From the NCBI GenBank assembly GCA_037976565.1, contig CP137686.1:29129016-29193015 (forward strand): DNA of 64,000 nt. Reading direction: 5' to 3'. Within the stretch, counting starts at the first letter, position 1. Every line of letters begins with the position of its first letter. This document shows positions 47,151 through 58,300 of this stretch, piece after piece. The notes beneath the pieces were generated by a model, which saw only the letters and a list, made by a program, of their open reading frames with translations, searched no databases and was not told the origin of the DNA. The position numbers and the translations under genes are program-made. The stretch is from Mesocentrotus franciscanus. Taxonomy: Eukaryota > Echinodermata > Echinoidea > Camarodonta > Strongylocentrotidae.

Positions 47151-47947
47151 TATCAGGGGGGGTACCTAATCAACTAAAGGGAGGGACTGTGGGGCGCTAG
47201 AAATACATGTAAGTCAAAGATACACAAAAAAATAGGGGTATTCTGTGGGGCTCCACACCTTCCCCTCCAAAAATAAATGTCTCCCGGACATTTCAACTAT
47301 CAAACACTTATAACAATTCTTTATTATAGTATAACATTTCTAACGTTCATATAGTTCTCTTTCAATGTCAATGTCGTCATGAAGGACAGATGTAATATCA
47401 CCGAAGTCCATGATTGTTTATAGTCTGTGTATATGCTACGCTTCTTAAGTCATCGTGCTCCAATTCCTCTGTGAAATACATTTGGTACATCGAAATCATG
47501 CATGTTTTGCGAATCGTTATATCAAAACCTAATAAGTCCTCGAAGTCTCAGCATTGCCGGTCATAACGTTCATATCATAACTATGTGGCTTCTCTTCCAT
47601 ACAAATCAACTTTGCAAAACATAAACATCACAAGCAAAACCCATTCCACGGGCGCGTCTGACATACGGTGAGGGTTTCTTGGGAAGCGTCGACTCATTCC
47701 GAAGATTCAATCACTTAGATCCACAGATCACGATCGCGTGTCATCGCTTGTTTCTTTATATTACACCACAATTCCTGAACGATTAACAACTTGTTTCATC
47801 CTAGTGTTTCGCGTTACTAATATTTCAGGTTTACTAAACAGCACACATGATTCCGTAAAACGATGCATCTAATGGATTAAAAGGAGGATCCGTCACACGC
47901 ATAACAAAAATCGTGTATTGCTAGTGTTCTCCTTCATTATCATCTAT
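47151..47947. other. Expected 3' end of the gypsy element; no LTR found
   Basis: The minus-strand retrotransposon should have its 3' LTR here, but I find no match to the ends or body of the LTR at 54079-55339 or 33178-34904, and no clear polypurine tract. The 3' part is either deleted or replaced by the GACGTC array. Confidence 0.5.
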
Positions 47948-48851
47948 TCAGCATTGCAACTGGTAGGGCATTCCTCGTGGGTCGAATGATTGACTCGCTC
48001 GCTGGGAAAATTGAAGCTGGTCTTCCGTCATCTGACGTTGGTAGTGGGCTGGCTGCTGGTGAGCAATCGGCGTCTGCATCTGTATTGGCATCTGGTGGGG
48101 GTAGAATGGTGGTAGGTGTTGGTATTGAAGGGGTGGCATAGGTGGGTTATAAGTATAGGGAAAAGGTGCAGGTGGCTGGGCTGTTGAGGGTGGAGGCTTG
48201 GAGAACCACTGGGCAGATGTTGCTGGGCTAGGGTTTGATGCAGCGGTGGGGATGTTGTGGTTTTGAATCATGGCAACGTTCGGGGTAGTATCTTCACGTA
48301 GTACGCTGGGCTCACCCAGGGACTCATACGTGAATGTGTTGGGAGCTCTGCGTTGTCTATTCCCTCTCCTTGGAGCATCCTCTATGTTGGACTGGGTGTC
48401 ACTATCTGGGCTATTACCTCCATTCTCTGCTTCACTATTTAGTTCTGGGGTTGCTGGAGGCATAGGATGGGTGTCTGATGAGCCGCTAGTATGGGTGTCG
48501 CTAGCCTGTGTTAGCTGGTCAATCTCGATCACCACTTCGTCCACTCTATCTGTGTATGTTGTATGTGGCATCATACCTGGTATTTTGTATGCAGCCCGGA
48601 AGTACTCATCTTCGCCTGAGGTTGTCTCGTCGTCGTCGTCACTGATAGGTGGTTGCCTTTCACTCATTCTCGTTGGACGTCTCTTTCTTGGTGGTTTCTT
48701 TGTGATGATCTCTTTGGGGATTGTCTAAGGGTAACGAGTCGCATGGCAAGAGGTGGTTCCTGTGTAGTGTTTTGGTGCGGCCTACTCCCTTTTCAGGTGT
48801 TACTACATAGACTGGAAGAGAGTCATCTTTTTGTTTAACCACCTTGTACAC
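47948..48851 (-). pseudogene. pol: pol: integrase C-terminal tail
   Basis: Two overlapping open pieces. 48851-48660 has VYKVVKQKDD, VYVVTPEKG and TLHRNHLLP, the usual end of Ty3/gypsy integrases. 48667-47948, back in the integrase frame, has an acidic start, RRGNRQRRAPNTFTYESLG (typical of the pol end in these elements) and then a long Pro/Gln-rich extension ending at 47948. That extension is longer than I would expect. The 48660-48851 piece is one indel away on each side. Confidence 0.75.
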
Positions 48852-50221
48852 AATTTCCTCCCAGTAAGGGTGAAGCTTTCCTGGGCCACCTGGAGGGCAA
48901 GACTTCTCACTAGGACCCTATCTCCTTGCTGTAGCACACTGCTACGTACTGTACGGTCGTAGTAACCTTTTCTCCTCTCTGCAGCTTGTCCCATTCTCTG
49001 TGATGCTAATGTGTAGGCCTGTTTCATCTTACTACGCCACTTCTCTGCATATTCCTTGGGGTCTACTGCAGCTGCATTATCCTCTGTGGTCTTCAACCCA
49101 AATGCAATGTCAACTGGGAGACGGGGTGACCGGCCGAAGAGGAGGAAGAAAGGAGAGAATCCTGTTGAAGTATGCCTGGTGCAGTTGTAGGCATGAACTA
49201 CCTTCTGCAAATGGTCTTTCCATCGTGTACGTTCCGTGGTGGTAAGTGTTCTTAGCATACCCAGCAGCGTCCTGTTGAATCGTTCCACTTGTCCATTCCC
49301 TTCAGGGTGGTATGGTGTGGTGTGCGATCTTATAATCTTACTATGCTGGCATAAGCGTTGAAACAGTCTGTTTTCAAATTCTCGGCCCTGGTCATGATGA
49401 ATTCTTCTTGGGAATCGAGCGGGGATGAAATCGTTGAACAGGCGGTCTGCTGCTGTCTTGGAAGATTTGTTGGTGGTTGCATATGCCTGAGCAAATCTTG
49501 TATAGTGGTCCATGATGACTAGTATGTATTCATAACCGCCTACACTCTGCTCCAGGTGCAGGAAATCTAACGATACCAGTTCAAATGGTTGAGTAGTGAG
49601 AATTGGGGTCAATGGTGCTTTGGTCTTTTTGGCTGGTTTTCTCTGTTTGAGACAGTGACATGATGAGGTTGTATATTTCTCGATGTCCTTCTGCATGTGA
49701 GGCCAGTAGAACCTATCTCTGACAAGACTAGTCACTCTCTCGGATCCTTGGTGTCCCATCTCATCATGCAGTTGCTTGAGAATTAACTCCTGGAACTGGG
49801 CTGGCAGAACAAGCTGGGAGCGACTCTTGATGCATCGGTATAGAATACCATCCTCATCTACTTTCAGGTGGTTCCATTCATGTAACAAGCACTTGGAGTC
49901 TTGACTGAAATCTTGGCGGTCTCTTCGAGAAGGAAATACCCCCTGTTCTTTCTTGTTCCGCACCGGGCAAATAGTTGGGTCATCTTCTTGGGCCCTTCTT
50001 ATGTCTGCTTTGGACCATTGGTGGAGGGGTGTTAATACCATCTCGTGTTCCTCAGCTGCTGTTGCAACATCTACTGAGGCAGAGGCGATCAATATGTCTA
50101 GTTGTGGGTCACAATGCAGGACTGCCTGTGTGGCCTTGACAGCTTGTGGGTCAACTTCTTGCGTACAGTCCTGCTGGTACTGCTCCAAATCAGCAGGAAT
50201 CCTTGATAGGGTGTCAGCCAC
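48803..50221 (-). pseudogene. pol: pol: integrase
   Basis: Inserts the cDNA into the genome. Open for 472 codons, beginning inside the RNase H-integrase junction (DTLSRIPAD). Zinc-binding domain: LHDEMGHQG supplies His152 and His157; the cysteine pair reads SSCHCLK, i.e. C-x-C where most relatives have C-x2-C. Catalytic core: VSLDFLHLE (Asp219), IHHDQGREFE (Asp277) and YHPEGNGQVERFNR (Glu313), giving D-x35-E. A GRSPRLPVD block follows, and the frame is lost after VLVRSLALQ. The continuing peptide, YKVVKQKDDSLPVYVV, lies in another frame at 48851-48660. Confidence 0.9.
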
Positions 50222-50837
50222 TGATTGGTCCTTCCTGGTAGGTACCGGATATCAAATCGAAATCTGCCAACTCACCAACCCACCGTTGTCCAGTTGCATT
50301 CAACTTTGCTGTTGTGAGGATGTACGTTAGCGGGTTATTGTCCGTGTACACTGTGAAATGCTTGGCATAGGCAAGGTAATCCCGAAAGTGTTCTGTAACG
50401 GCCCATTTCAATGCCAGAAACTCTAACTTTCCAGAGTGCAGATTATAGTTGCGTTCCGCTGGAGTTAGTGTTCGTGATCCGAACCCGATGACCTTGTTTT
50501 TCCATCTTTCATCTGGGTGAGGACTGCACCCAGGCCTTCTTGAGAAGCATCCGTGTACAAACAAAACGGCTCTTGGAAATCAGGGTATGCCATCACTTGA
50601 GGAGATGAAAGTGTGTCTATTAACCCGTCTAGTATGTCTTGATGGTGCTCTTCCCACTTGATTGGTGTGTTGGAGGACTGAATTCTTCTTCTTGGATCGA
50701 GTTGAAGTCTTGGACTTGTCAGCAGTTGGGGCAGGACTCTTGAGGAGCTCATATAGTGGCTTGGCACGTTGGGAGAAGCTTGGAATGTACTTGCGGAAGT
50801 ATCCGATCAGTCCTAGCAGTTGGCGGACTTCACCCAC
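50214..50837 (-). pseudogene. pol: pol: RT connection and RNase H (three frames)
   Basis: Degrades the RNA strand of the hybrid. The pieces are at 50580-50837 ([15 protein letters not shown]), 50465-50767 (IKWEEHHQDILDGL and CLYTDASQEGLGAVLTQ, with a first RNase H Asp) and 50214-50564 (IGFGSRTLTPAERNY, KLEFLALKWAV and VYTDNNPLTYIL). Consecutive RNase H blocks lie in different frames, so at least three indels occur here. The motif order is normal for Ty3/gypsy. Confidence 0.85.
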
Positions 50838-51769
50838 TGTCTTTGGTTGCTTTTCCTCAGAGCTTGGAGGGCCTTGGTGTCTTTCGGATCTGGAGCATGT
50901 CCCTCTGCAGACACTATCTTCCCCAAATACTTAGCTTGCCGCTGGAATAGCTTGCATTTGCTGGGCTTCAACTTAATGCCATGTCTTTGCATTCTCTGCA
51001 GTACTTGCTGGATGTGGTTGATATGCTCTTCAAATGTCCTACTATACACAAGTATGTCGTCCAAATAGACCACACAGAAATCATAGGCAAGTCCCTCAAG
51101 GCATCCTTCCATGTGTCTCTGGTAAACTGCTGGGGCGTTCTTGAGTCCAAACGGGATCCGGTTCCATTGGTACAGTCCCCAAGGAGTGACGAAGGCTGTA
51201 AATTCTTGACTGTCTTGGTGCATATACCCCTGGTGGTAAGCTTTTCCTTGGTCAAGTGTTGTAAACCAACAGCTGCCTCCAAGTCCATCCACGACATCTT
51301 GTATCCTGGGTATCGGCTGTCGATCGTCAATGGTTTTCCTGTTTAGTTCTCGGTAATCGATGCATAGCCTCAGACTGCCATCCTTTTTCCGTACACATAC
51401 GATGGGCGATGAATATGGGGAAGTGGATTTGGTTACCCAGCCTCTACCAATCAGATCAGCCACATACTCCTTAACTTCAGCATACAGGGGTCTTGGAATG
51501 GACATGTATGTCCGACTGACGGGGGTGTCGTCCTTCAAACGAATCTTCATTTGCAAATCTTCTATGCACCCGACATCTGTGTCATCTCTGGCAAATGCAC
51601 CCTTTTCTTCTATTAGCATCCTCCTGACTATTGCTTGTTGATGCTCCGTTAGCTCAGAGAGGTCCATGGTTGAGGTGATGTCATCTCCGTCATTTTTCTC
51701 ACTAGAGGTAACCCTGTCATTCTCCTTGGGTACCGATACTTTGTCTTGGTCTTGTTGGTTTTCTGGCAC
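50813..51769 (-). pseudogene. pol: pol: reverse transcriptase
   Basis: Copies the RNA genome into DNA. Open for 318 codons. Recognisable RT blocks in order: [41 protein letters not shown] (first catalytic Asp, about residue 173), [13 protein letters not shown], and [11 protein letters not shown] with the YLDD active site (235-238), then [13 protein letters not shown]. The frame is lost just after [15 protein letters not shown]. The next block, [16 protein letters not shown], continues in another frame at 50837, showing an indel near 50830. Confidence 0.9.
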
Positions 51770-52084
51770 TATAGACTGGAAATGGTGTAGTGCACCCAGT
51801 ACCTTGCAACCAAGAATAACTATGTCGTGTCCAGTGTTATTGGCAACGGAATAGTTATCCTACTGGACGTTCCTCTTCGGAGCTGCACAAGACTTGGGTC
51901 AATCTCGAGTCCTTCTATGTTGTGAGTTCTCTCGGGTTCGAAGAGGGCATCTGTCTTACGTGATAGGGGTCCGTGTGTACTGTGCAGATCACTCCTATGG
52001 TCTTCTTGCTGGGGATCGTGATGGTTGTCCGCCCACTTCGAACTACACAGATCTCGTCTTCTTCTTCTTGGCGAAGGAGGTGTA

Positions 52085-52651
52085 TCAGGTTGGAAACAAC
52101 ATGCGTCTGAGCCCCAAAGAATTTACCATGACCTGCGTCAGTTTTTCATCCCCTACCTCTGCGATACTGGCTTTCACCACTTCTGTGATGACATTGGTCC
52201 CTATAATCGGCATATCCAACCTATCTGGTGTCACGAGAGTAGGGACCTCGATGACTTCCTCCCCAGTGAGGCTGAACCCAAGGCGAACCCACCCCAGGTA
52301 TGGTATGTCGATGCCGTTGGCCGTATTCAGACACAAATCTCCTTCCATCAAGTCGCTAATCGGTAACATAGTCGAATCTGGTAAAATCCTCTGTCTCCAA
52401 TCTTCTGATATAATAGTCACTTGCGCTCCTGTGTCATACAGGGCTTCAGTCCTTGCACCGTTTAAGAGGCATTTTATTGTGCATTTTCCTCCTATAAGTT
52501 TAGCAATTTTCCTTGCTCTGGTGCTTGGGGTGTTGAGTTGTAAGGAACTTAGCGTTGCTGCTGTTGTCTGGGGCTGTGGGTGTTGCCGGGAAACCTTCGC
52601 CTCTCGGATGCCCCTCCGGCGTTTCCCGCTTGAGTTTGTCGGTTCCTGCAC
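52085..52651 (-). pseudogene. pol: pol: aspartic protease region
   Basis: Cleaves the polyprotein. The catalytic motif LYDTGAQVTII (Asp at residue 73 of the open segment) is followed by a flap-like GIDIPYLGWVRLGF and the conserved MPIIGTNVI. The first residues overlap gag in the -1 frame, so synthesis would be by frameshifting rather than from its own ATG. The frame stops at 52085 (TGA). Reading continues in other frames to about 51780, so at least two indels separate protease from the reverse transcriptase, which lies in the same frame as protease. Confidence 0.8.
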
Positions 52652-53919
52652 CCACGTAGGAAGTGTTCACTACTTCCACACCGGAAGCAGTGGTTGCAGT
52701 TCTCTCCATTTCCTTGCAGGCGGCATTCTCGACAACCCCAGTCTGGTCGACGAGCCCTCCCATAACTCTGCTCAACAATTGGTGGAGTGAGGATTGCTTG
52801 CCTAGGTGGCGCTGGAGCAACTGCTGCCAGTTCTGATCTGACGATCGTTTGGATGCTTTCGTGGATCAACTTCATGTCCAAATTTGCATTTGGGGCTTGG
52901 TTGTTGGGGTGACTCTCTTTGGCCTTTGCAGTGTTGACCTCATTTATCTTGATTTTCTTTGCTGCGCCTTGCTTCTGGTTCCTTTCAATTTCGTTGTTTG
53001 CAGCAACGTTGATACGCTCAAGCAGTACCTCGTCACTGGTGTTGACGTTCTGGAGCAGGGGCTTGAGGTCACTCTTGATGTTTTCGCTTGCCACACCTGT
53101 CAGCAACGAATGCAGGAACATTCCCTGCACCAGCGTAGCATCGTACCTGAAGGTGGCATCTGCTTCCTTGGATGCAAACAAGATTTTCTGGCGCAAGGCC
53201 AGCATTCGGAGAAGGAACTCCTGAGGGCTTTCTTTGGAACCTTGTACTGCCCCCGTCAGATCGTGATAAAGCTCTGTTGCCTCCTTTTCTTGATAGTGGC
53301 TTCGCAGTAATCGGCGGAGTACTGGCAGATCAAGTTCGGGCTTGCATTCTAGATACGCTCTGAGGGTGAGGCCTGGCACCATGGCGTTTATGATCGCATC
53401 TACTACCTCTTCCTCGGCATATCCTCTTGCCACTCCCCTGTCGATCTGGTGGACCAGGCTAGAAAAGGACAGCTTGTCTTTCTGGCCAACCTCGCCGATC
53501 TGTCCTTTGATTCTAAACTCCTTGCGGAGAAGGGAATCGAAGTGAGGTGCTTCCTTCTGCGTGGGAGTCGGGCCTGTTTTGTCTGTAGTCCGGGCTTGTG
53601 TGATTGCAGCTGGTTCTTCTTTAGCATCTACTGAAATTGTTCCAGCAGCTGCATCTTTCTTTTCAGCTGAAAACACCACCAACCTAGCCTGCACCTTCTG
53701 GAACAGCTCCAACCCACCACCTACCATCCCTTCGACTTCTTCTCCGGACAGGAAAGACATGAGGAGACATCGTAAACCCCAAACACCTTTTCGCTGTGCC
53801 TTCTCGACTCTCTCCTTGCAAATTCCACTCAGGGTCACGAGGTCGATCAACTGGCTCTCCCCTAGATGTGGGAGGCTCCCGAAAACTTCTTCGCTCACCT
53901 GGTCCAACGACATTGTCAA
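52549..53919 (-). CDS. gag: gag polyprotein (456 aa)
   Basis: Structural protein of the retrotransposon particle. The frame is fully open from ATG at 53919 to the stop at 52549. An N-terminal helical domain (about residues 1-85) precedes a Pro/Thr-rich linker. A capsid-like helical region (about 125-300) includes SPQEFLLRMLALRQKI, the region resembling the capsid C-terminal half. A basic stretch follows. Cysteines CRECRLQ..C..C lead into a zinc knuckle CFRCGSSEHFLRGC (CX2CX4HX4C, residues 411-424). The start is the first ATG after about 160 bp of leader from the primer-binding site. The end overlaps protease in the -1 frame, joined by a slippery site. Confidence 0.85.
   Translation of the reverse strand: MTMSLDQVSEEVFGSLPHLGESQLIDLVTLSGICKERVEKAQRKGVWGLRCLLMSFLSGEEVEGMVGGGLELFQKVQARLVVFSAEKKDAAAGTISVDAKEEPAAITQARTTDKTGPTPTQKEAPHFDSLLRKEFRIKGQIGEVGQKDKLSFSSLVHQIDRGVARGYAEEEVVDAIINAMVPGLTLRAYLECKPELDLPVLRRLLRSHYQEKEATELYHDLTGAVQGSKESPQEFLLRMLALRQKILFASKEADATFRYDATLVQGMFLHSLLTGVASENIKSDLKPLLQNVNTSDEVLLERINVAANNEIERNQKQGAAKKIKINEVNTAKAKESHPNNQAPNANLDMKLIHESIQTIVRSELAAVAPAPPRQAILTPPIVEQSYGRARRPDWGCRECRLQGNGENCNHCFRCGSSEHFLRGCRNRQTQAGNAGGASERRRFPGNTHSPRQQQQR
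52621..52627 (-). promoter_or_regulatory. -1 ribosomal frameshift heptamer G GGA AAC (gag-pro)
   Basis: On the minus strand the gag frame reads gcG GGA AAC gcc, a canonical X XXY YYZ slippery heptamer placed in the zero frame about 75 nt before the gag stop. Slipping back one base enters exactly the frame that encodes protease. The heptamer type is established for retroviral-style frameshifting; its use here is inferred. I did not model the downstream structure. Confidence 0.75.
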
Positions 53920-54056
53920 ATCGGGATGGTTCTCTTAGGCACTCTGACTTCTAGTCCCTTATCGTTCGTTCACTGCGCTGCTCATTCGGTTATCCAGTCT
54001 GTTCGTGTTTTAAGGACAGCACATCGCACTCTCTTCTCTTCGCTTCGACGATGGCC

Positions 54057-54074
54057 GTCCTGGCAGGGTCGCCA
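54057..54074 (-). promoter_or_regulatory. Primer-binding site
   Basis: Immediately after the LTR end (TACA) and a short AATT linker, the minus strand reads TGGCGACCCTGCCAGGAC. It starts with TGG, so its complement ends in CCA as a tRNA 3' end does. The tRNA species is not identified. Confidence 0.75.
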
Positions 54075-54078
54075 AATT

Positions 54079-55339
54079 TGTAGCGCCCACCCGGGGAGGG
54101 GGCATACCTTTTAAGGAAGACAAAATAAAGATACTTGATTACTGGGATGCGTGGCAAATCAAAGTCATTTTATTCTTAGTCCGTTACAATAACATTCTAT
54201 TCTAACAATAATAATTTATATACGATCAACTTACATAATAATACTCTTCAGATACTAAACACCAATAAATCTACCTGTTCGCATACATTGAATTTGTTAA
54301 CTCTCCGGTGTCCTCTTTCTGAAATATATCACTAATTAGAACATCATCTGGAAAGTTTCATTACGTTACTAACTTACTATCTCTAAATGAAAGAACTTTC
54401 CTTACTTCCGTGCTTTATTTACAAGCGCAATATCACTCTTCATCGATCTCATAATAATAACTTGGCTACTAATAAATAACTTAACCAACGAATGTCTATA
54501 ACATTGAGATATCAGTCAATCCACTACATAGCTTCTAATAATATAACCCATCACTTAGCGTCTCCATTAAAAAATCATAAGGACATGATACAAGAATGTT
54601 GGCATAACCATCCCTGTACTAATGCCTAAAGTGCTTCCTACTTTACGCTCCGAGACTGAGGATCTTTTGTGCACATAGACCCTTAGAATGCTATTCTACT
54701 CTCAGCCTTCACTAACCCATAAACTAACTAGTCACTTCTTGTCTTGGTATTCACATTAATACTGACTAAACTTACAATATTCCCAGAACTGGCAAATAGA
54801 CTAATAGTCTGCACTAATATAGTACTAGCAAACTTACAACCAATTATAGCCTATTATACGATTTCCTCTTACTGGAATCTCATCTACACTTACATAGAGT
54901 TCATATTCTAATCTACTCATAGTTTAGTCAATAAATAATAGTTTACTAAGTACATGTATATTCATTTCATTGTTACATTCAACGTACTTTGGGAGTGCAA
55001 GAGGAGGGTAAACAATACAGAGGGAGGATGGGCGAGAGAGAGACGAGAGAGGATATAAAGAAAGAGAGAGAGAGAGAGAGAGAGTAATTCCCAATAACAT
55101 TTAGCCTGAATTATCATTCCTATAACAATATAATAATACAATGAGTTTCATACTGTGATTATGCAAGTCTTCAATTACAATATTACATCAACCAATCCAA
55201 CATTAGCCAACTACTAGACAGTGTGACCATTTGTTTCTCAACAAGTGCCTTTCCCAACAGAACTCCTTTGTCTTCTCATTTTTGCAATCAGGCCCTGACT
55301 CTACTCTATCCTTACCAAACTTTCAATCCCACCTAATAC
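54079..55339 (-). mobile_element. Ty3/gypsy 5' LTR, truncated
   Basis: Minus-strand LTR ending GGGCGCTACA at 54079. It is the reverse complement of 33646-34904 with a handful of small differences. Its outer 470 bp or so, present at 33178-33645, is missing: the sequence switches at 55339/55340 from ACCTAATAC to the CCCAGCTAACAC start of the 253-bp array. Contains a GA microsatellite near 55060-55085. Confidence 0.85.
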
Positions 55340-58300
55340 CCCAGCTAACACAAAACGTTATCATAACATTTTCAAAAGGTCTTACAAATGTCTTGAAAAC
55401 AACATTTTTTAAAACTGTCATTACAACATTTATAAAACATTATTGATATTATGTTTAACATTATAAAAACATTTTAGTAATGTACCATGTCCGATGATTT
55501 TCGGGTAATGTTTAAAAACATCTTTTAAACATTATTGTAAAATGTTTAAAAATATCTTACAAACGGCCGACATTTTATGTTTTTATAATATCATAAGAAT
55601 GTTTTGAAGGAAGCAAAGAAACGTTTTCCCAACATCTTTTAAATGTTATTGATATGATATAAAAGAACATTTTAAAAATGTTGTTAAAATATTGTAACCC
55701 TTACATTTCGACGTTGTACAAACGTCACAAAAATACATTTTAAATACGTTTTTATTAAAACATTTAAAAAAACATTTTTTAAATGTTTTTCTAAATGTTT
55801 AAAAAAGATCTTACAAACATTTCACATGTAATGTTTTCGTAATATCATAATAATGTTTTCAAAAAGGAAAGAAATGTTTTTCTTACATGTTTTAAATGTT
55901 ATAGATATGATATTAAAAAAAACATTTTAAAAATGTTGTTAAAATATTGTATTCCTAACATTGAAACGTTTTACAAATGTCACAAGAATACATTTTAAAT
56001 ACATTTTTATCAAAACAATTAAAATAACATTTTTTGAACGTTTTTCAAAATGTTTTAAAAAGATCTTACAAACATTCCAGATGTAATGTTTTCGTAATAT
56101 CGTAAAAATGTTTCAAAGAAAAAAGAAACGTTTTTCAAACATCTTTTAAATGTTATTAATATGATATAAACAGAACATTTTTAAAATGTTGTTAAAATAT
56201 TATAACCCTTACATTTAGACGTTGTACAAACGTCACAAAAATACATTTTAAATACGTTTTTTTTTAAACATTTAAAAAAACATTTTTGAATGTTTTCTAA
56301 ATGTTTAAAAAAGATCTTACAAACATTTCACATGTAATGTTTTCGTAATATCATAATAATGTTTTCAAAAAGGAAAGAAATGTTTTTCTAACATGTTTTA
56401 AATGTTATAGATATGATATTAAAAAAACATTTTAAAAATGTTGTTAAAATATTGTATTCTTAACATTGAAACGTTTTACAAATGTCACAAGAATACATTT
56501 TAAATACATTTTTATCAAAACAATTGAAATAACATTTTTTGAACGTTTTTCAAAATGTTTTAAAAAGATCTTACAAACATTCCAGATGTAATGTTTTCGT
56601 AATATCGTAAAAATGTTTCAAAGAATAAAAGAAACGTTTTCAAACATCTTTTAAATGTTATTAATATGATATAAACAGAACATTTTTAAAATGTTGTTAA
56701 AATATTATAACCCTTACATTTAGACGTTGTACAAACGTCACAAAAATACATTTTAAATACGTTTTTTTTTAAACATTTAAAAAAACATTTTTTGAATGTT
56801 TTTCTAAATGTTTAAAAAAGATCTTACAAACATTTTACATGTAATGTTTTCGTAATATCATAATAATGTTTTCAAAAAGGAAAGAAATGTTTTTCTAACA
56901 TGTTTTAAATGTTATAAATATGATATTTAAAAAAACATTTTTAAAATGCTGTTAAAATATTGTAGTCTTTACATTGAAACGTTTTGCAAATGTCACAAGA
57001 ATACATTTTAAATACGTTTTTATCAAAACAATTAAAATAACATTTTTTGAATGTTTTTCTAAATGTTAAAAAAATCTTACAAACATTTCACATGTAATGT
57101 TTTTGTAATATCATAATAATGTTTTCAAAAAGGAAAGAAATGTTTTCTTACATGTTTTAAATGTTATAGATATGATATTAAAAAAAACATTTTAAAAATG
57201 TTGTTAAAATATTGTATTTTTAACATTGAAACGTTTTACAAATGTCACAAGAATACATTTTAAATACATTTTTATCAAAACAATTATAATAACATTTTTT
57301 GAACGTTTTTCAAAATGTTTTAAAAAGATCTTACAAACATTCCAGATGTAATGTTTTCGTAATATCGTAAAAATGTTTCAAAGAATAAAAGAAACGTTTT
57401 CAAACATTTTTAAATGTTATTAATATGATATAAACAGAACATTTTAAAAATGTTGTTAAAATATTGTAACCCTTACATTTAGACGTTGTACAAACGTCAC
57501 AAAAATACATTTTAAATACGTTTTTATTAAAACATTTAAAAAACATTTTTTGAATGTTTTTCTAAATGTTTAAAAAGATCTTACAAACATTTCACATGTA
57601 ATGTTTTCGTAATATCATAATAATGTTTTCAAAAAGGAAAGAAATGTTTTTCTAACTTGTTTTAAATGTTATAGATATGATATTTAAAAAACATTTTAAA
57701 ATGCTGTTAAAATATTGTAGTCTTTACATTGAAACGTTTTACAAATGTCACAAGAATACATTTTAAATACGTTTTTATCAAAACAATTAAAATAACATTT
57801 TTTGAACGTTTTTCAAAATGTTTTAAAAAGATCTTACAAACATTCCATATTGTTATGTTTTCGTAATATCGTAAAAATGTTTCAAAGAATAAAAGAAACG
57901 TTTTTCAAACATCTTTTAAATGTTATTGATATGATATAAACAGAACATTTTAAGAATGTTGTTAAAATATTGTAATCTTTACATTGAAACGTTTTACAAA
58001 TGTCACAAGAATACGTTTTAAATACGTTTTTATCAAAACAATTAAAATATCATTTTTGAACGTTTTTCAAAATGTTTTAAAATATCTCACAAACATTCCA
58101 GATGTAATGTTTTCTTAATATCATAATAATGTTTTCAAAGAAGTAAATAAACGTTTTCCAACATCTTTTAAATGTTAAAGATATGATATAAAAAGAACAT
58201 TTTTAAAATGTTGTTAAAATATTGTAACCCTTATACATTTAGACGTTGTACAAACGTCACAAAAATACATTTTAAATACGTTTCTTTTAAAACATTTAAA

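Larger units (their letters stand above)
47948..55339 (-). mobile_element. Ty3/gypsy LTR retrotransposon, 5' LTR to pol end
   Basis: Order on the minus strand: LTR (55339-54079), primer-binding site, gag, protease, reverse transcriptase, RNase H, integrase, C-terminal tail. RT before IN and the motif set place it in Ty3/gypsy. No env-like frame is present. The LTR is truncated at its outer side by the 55340 array, and the partner LTR on the left is absent. Few nonsense changes but several frameshifts, together with high similarity to the LTR at 33178-34904, indicate a young copy. Confidence 0.9.

Noticed and set aside
51894..52790. 298-codon plus-strand frame opposite protease and gag
   Set aside because: It is the antisense of the gypsy element; protease and gag motifs are on the other strand.
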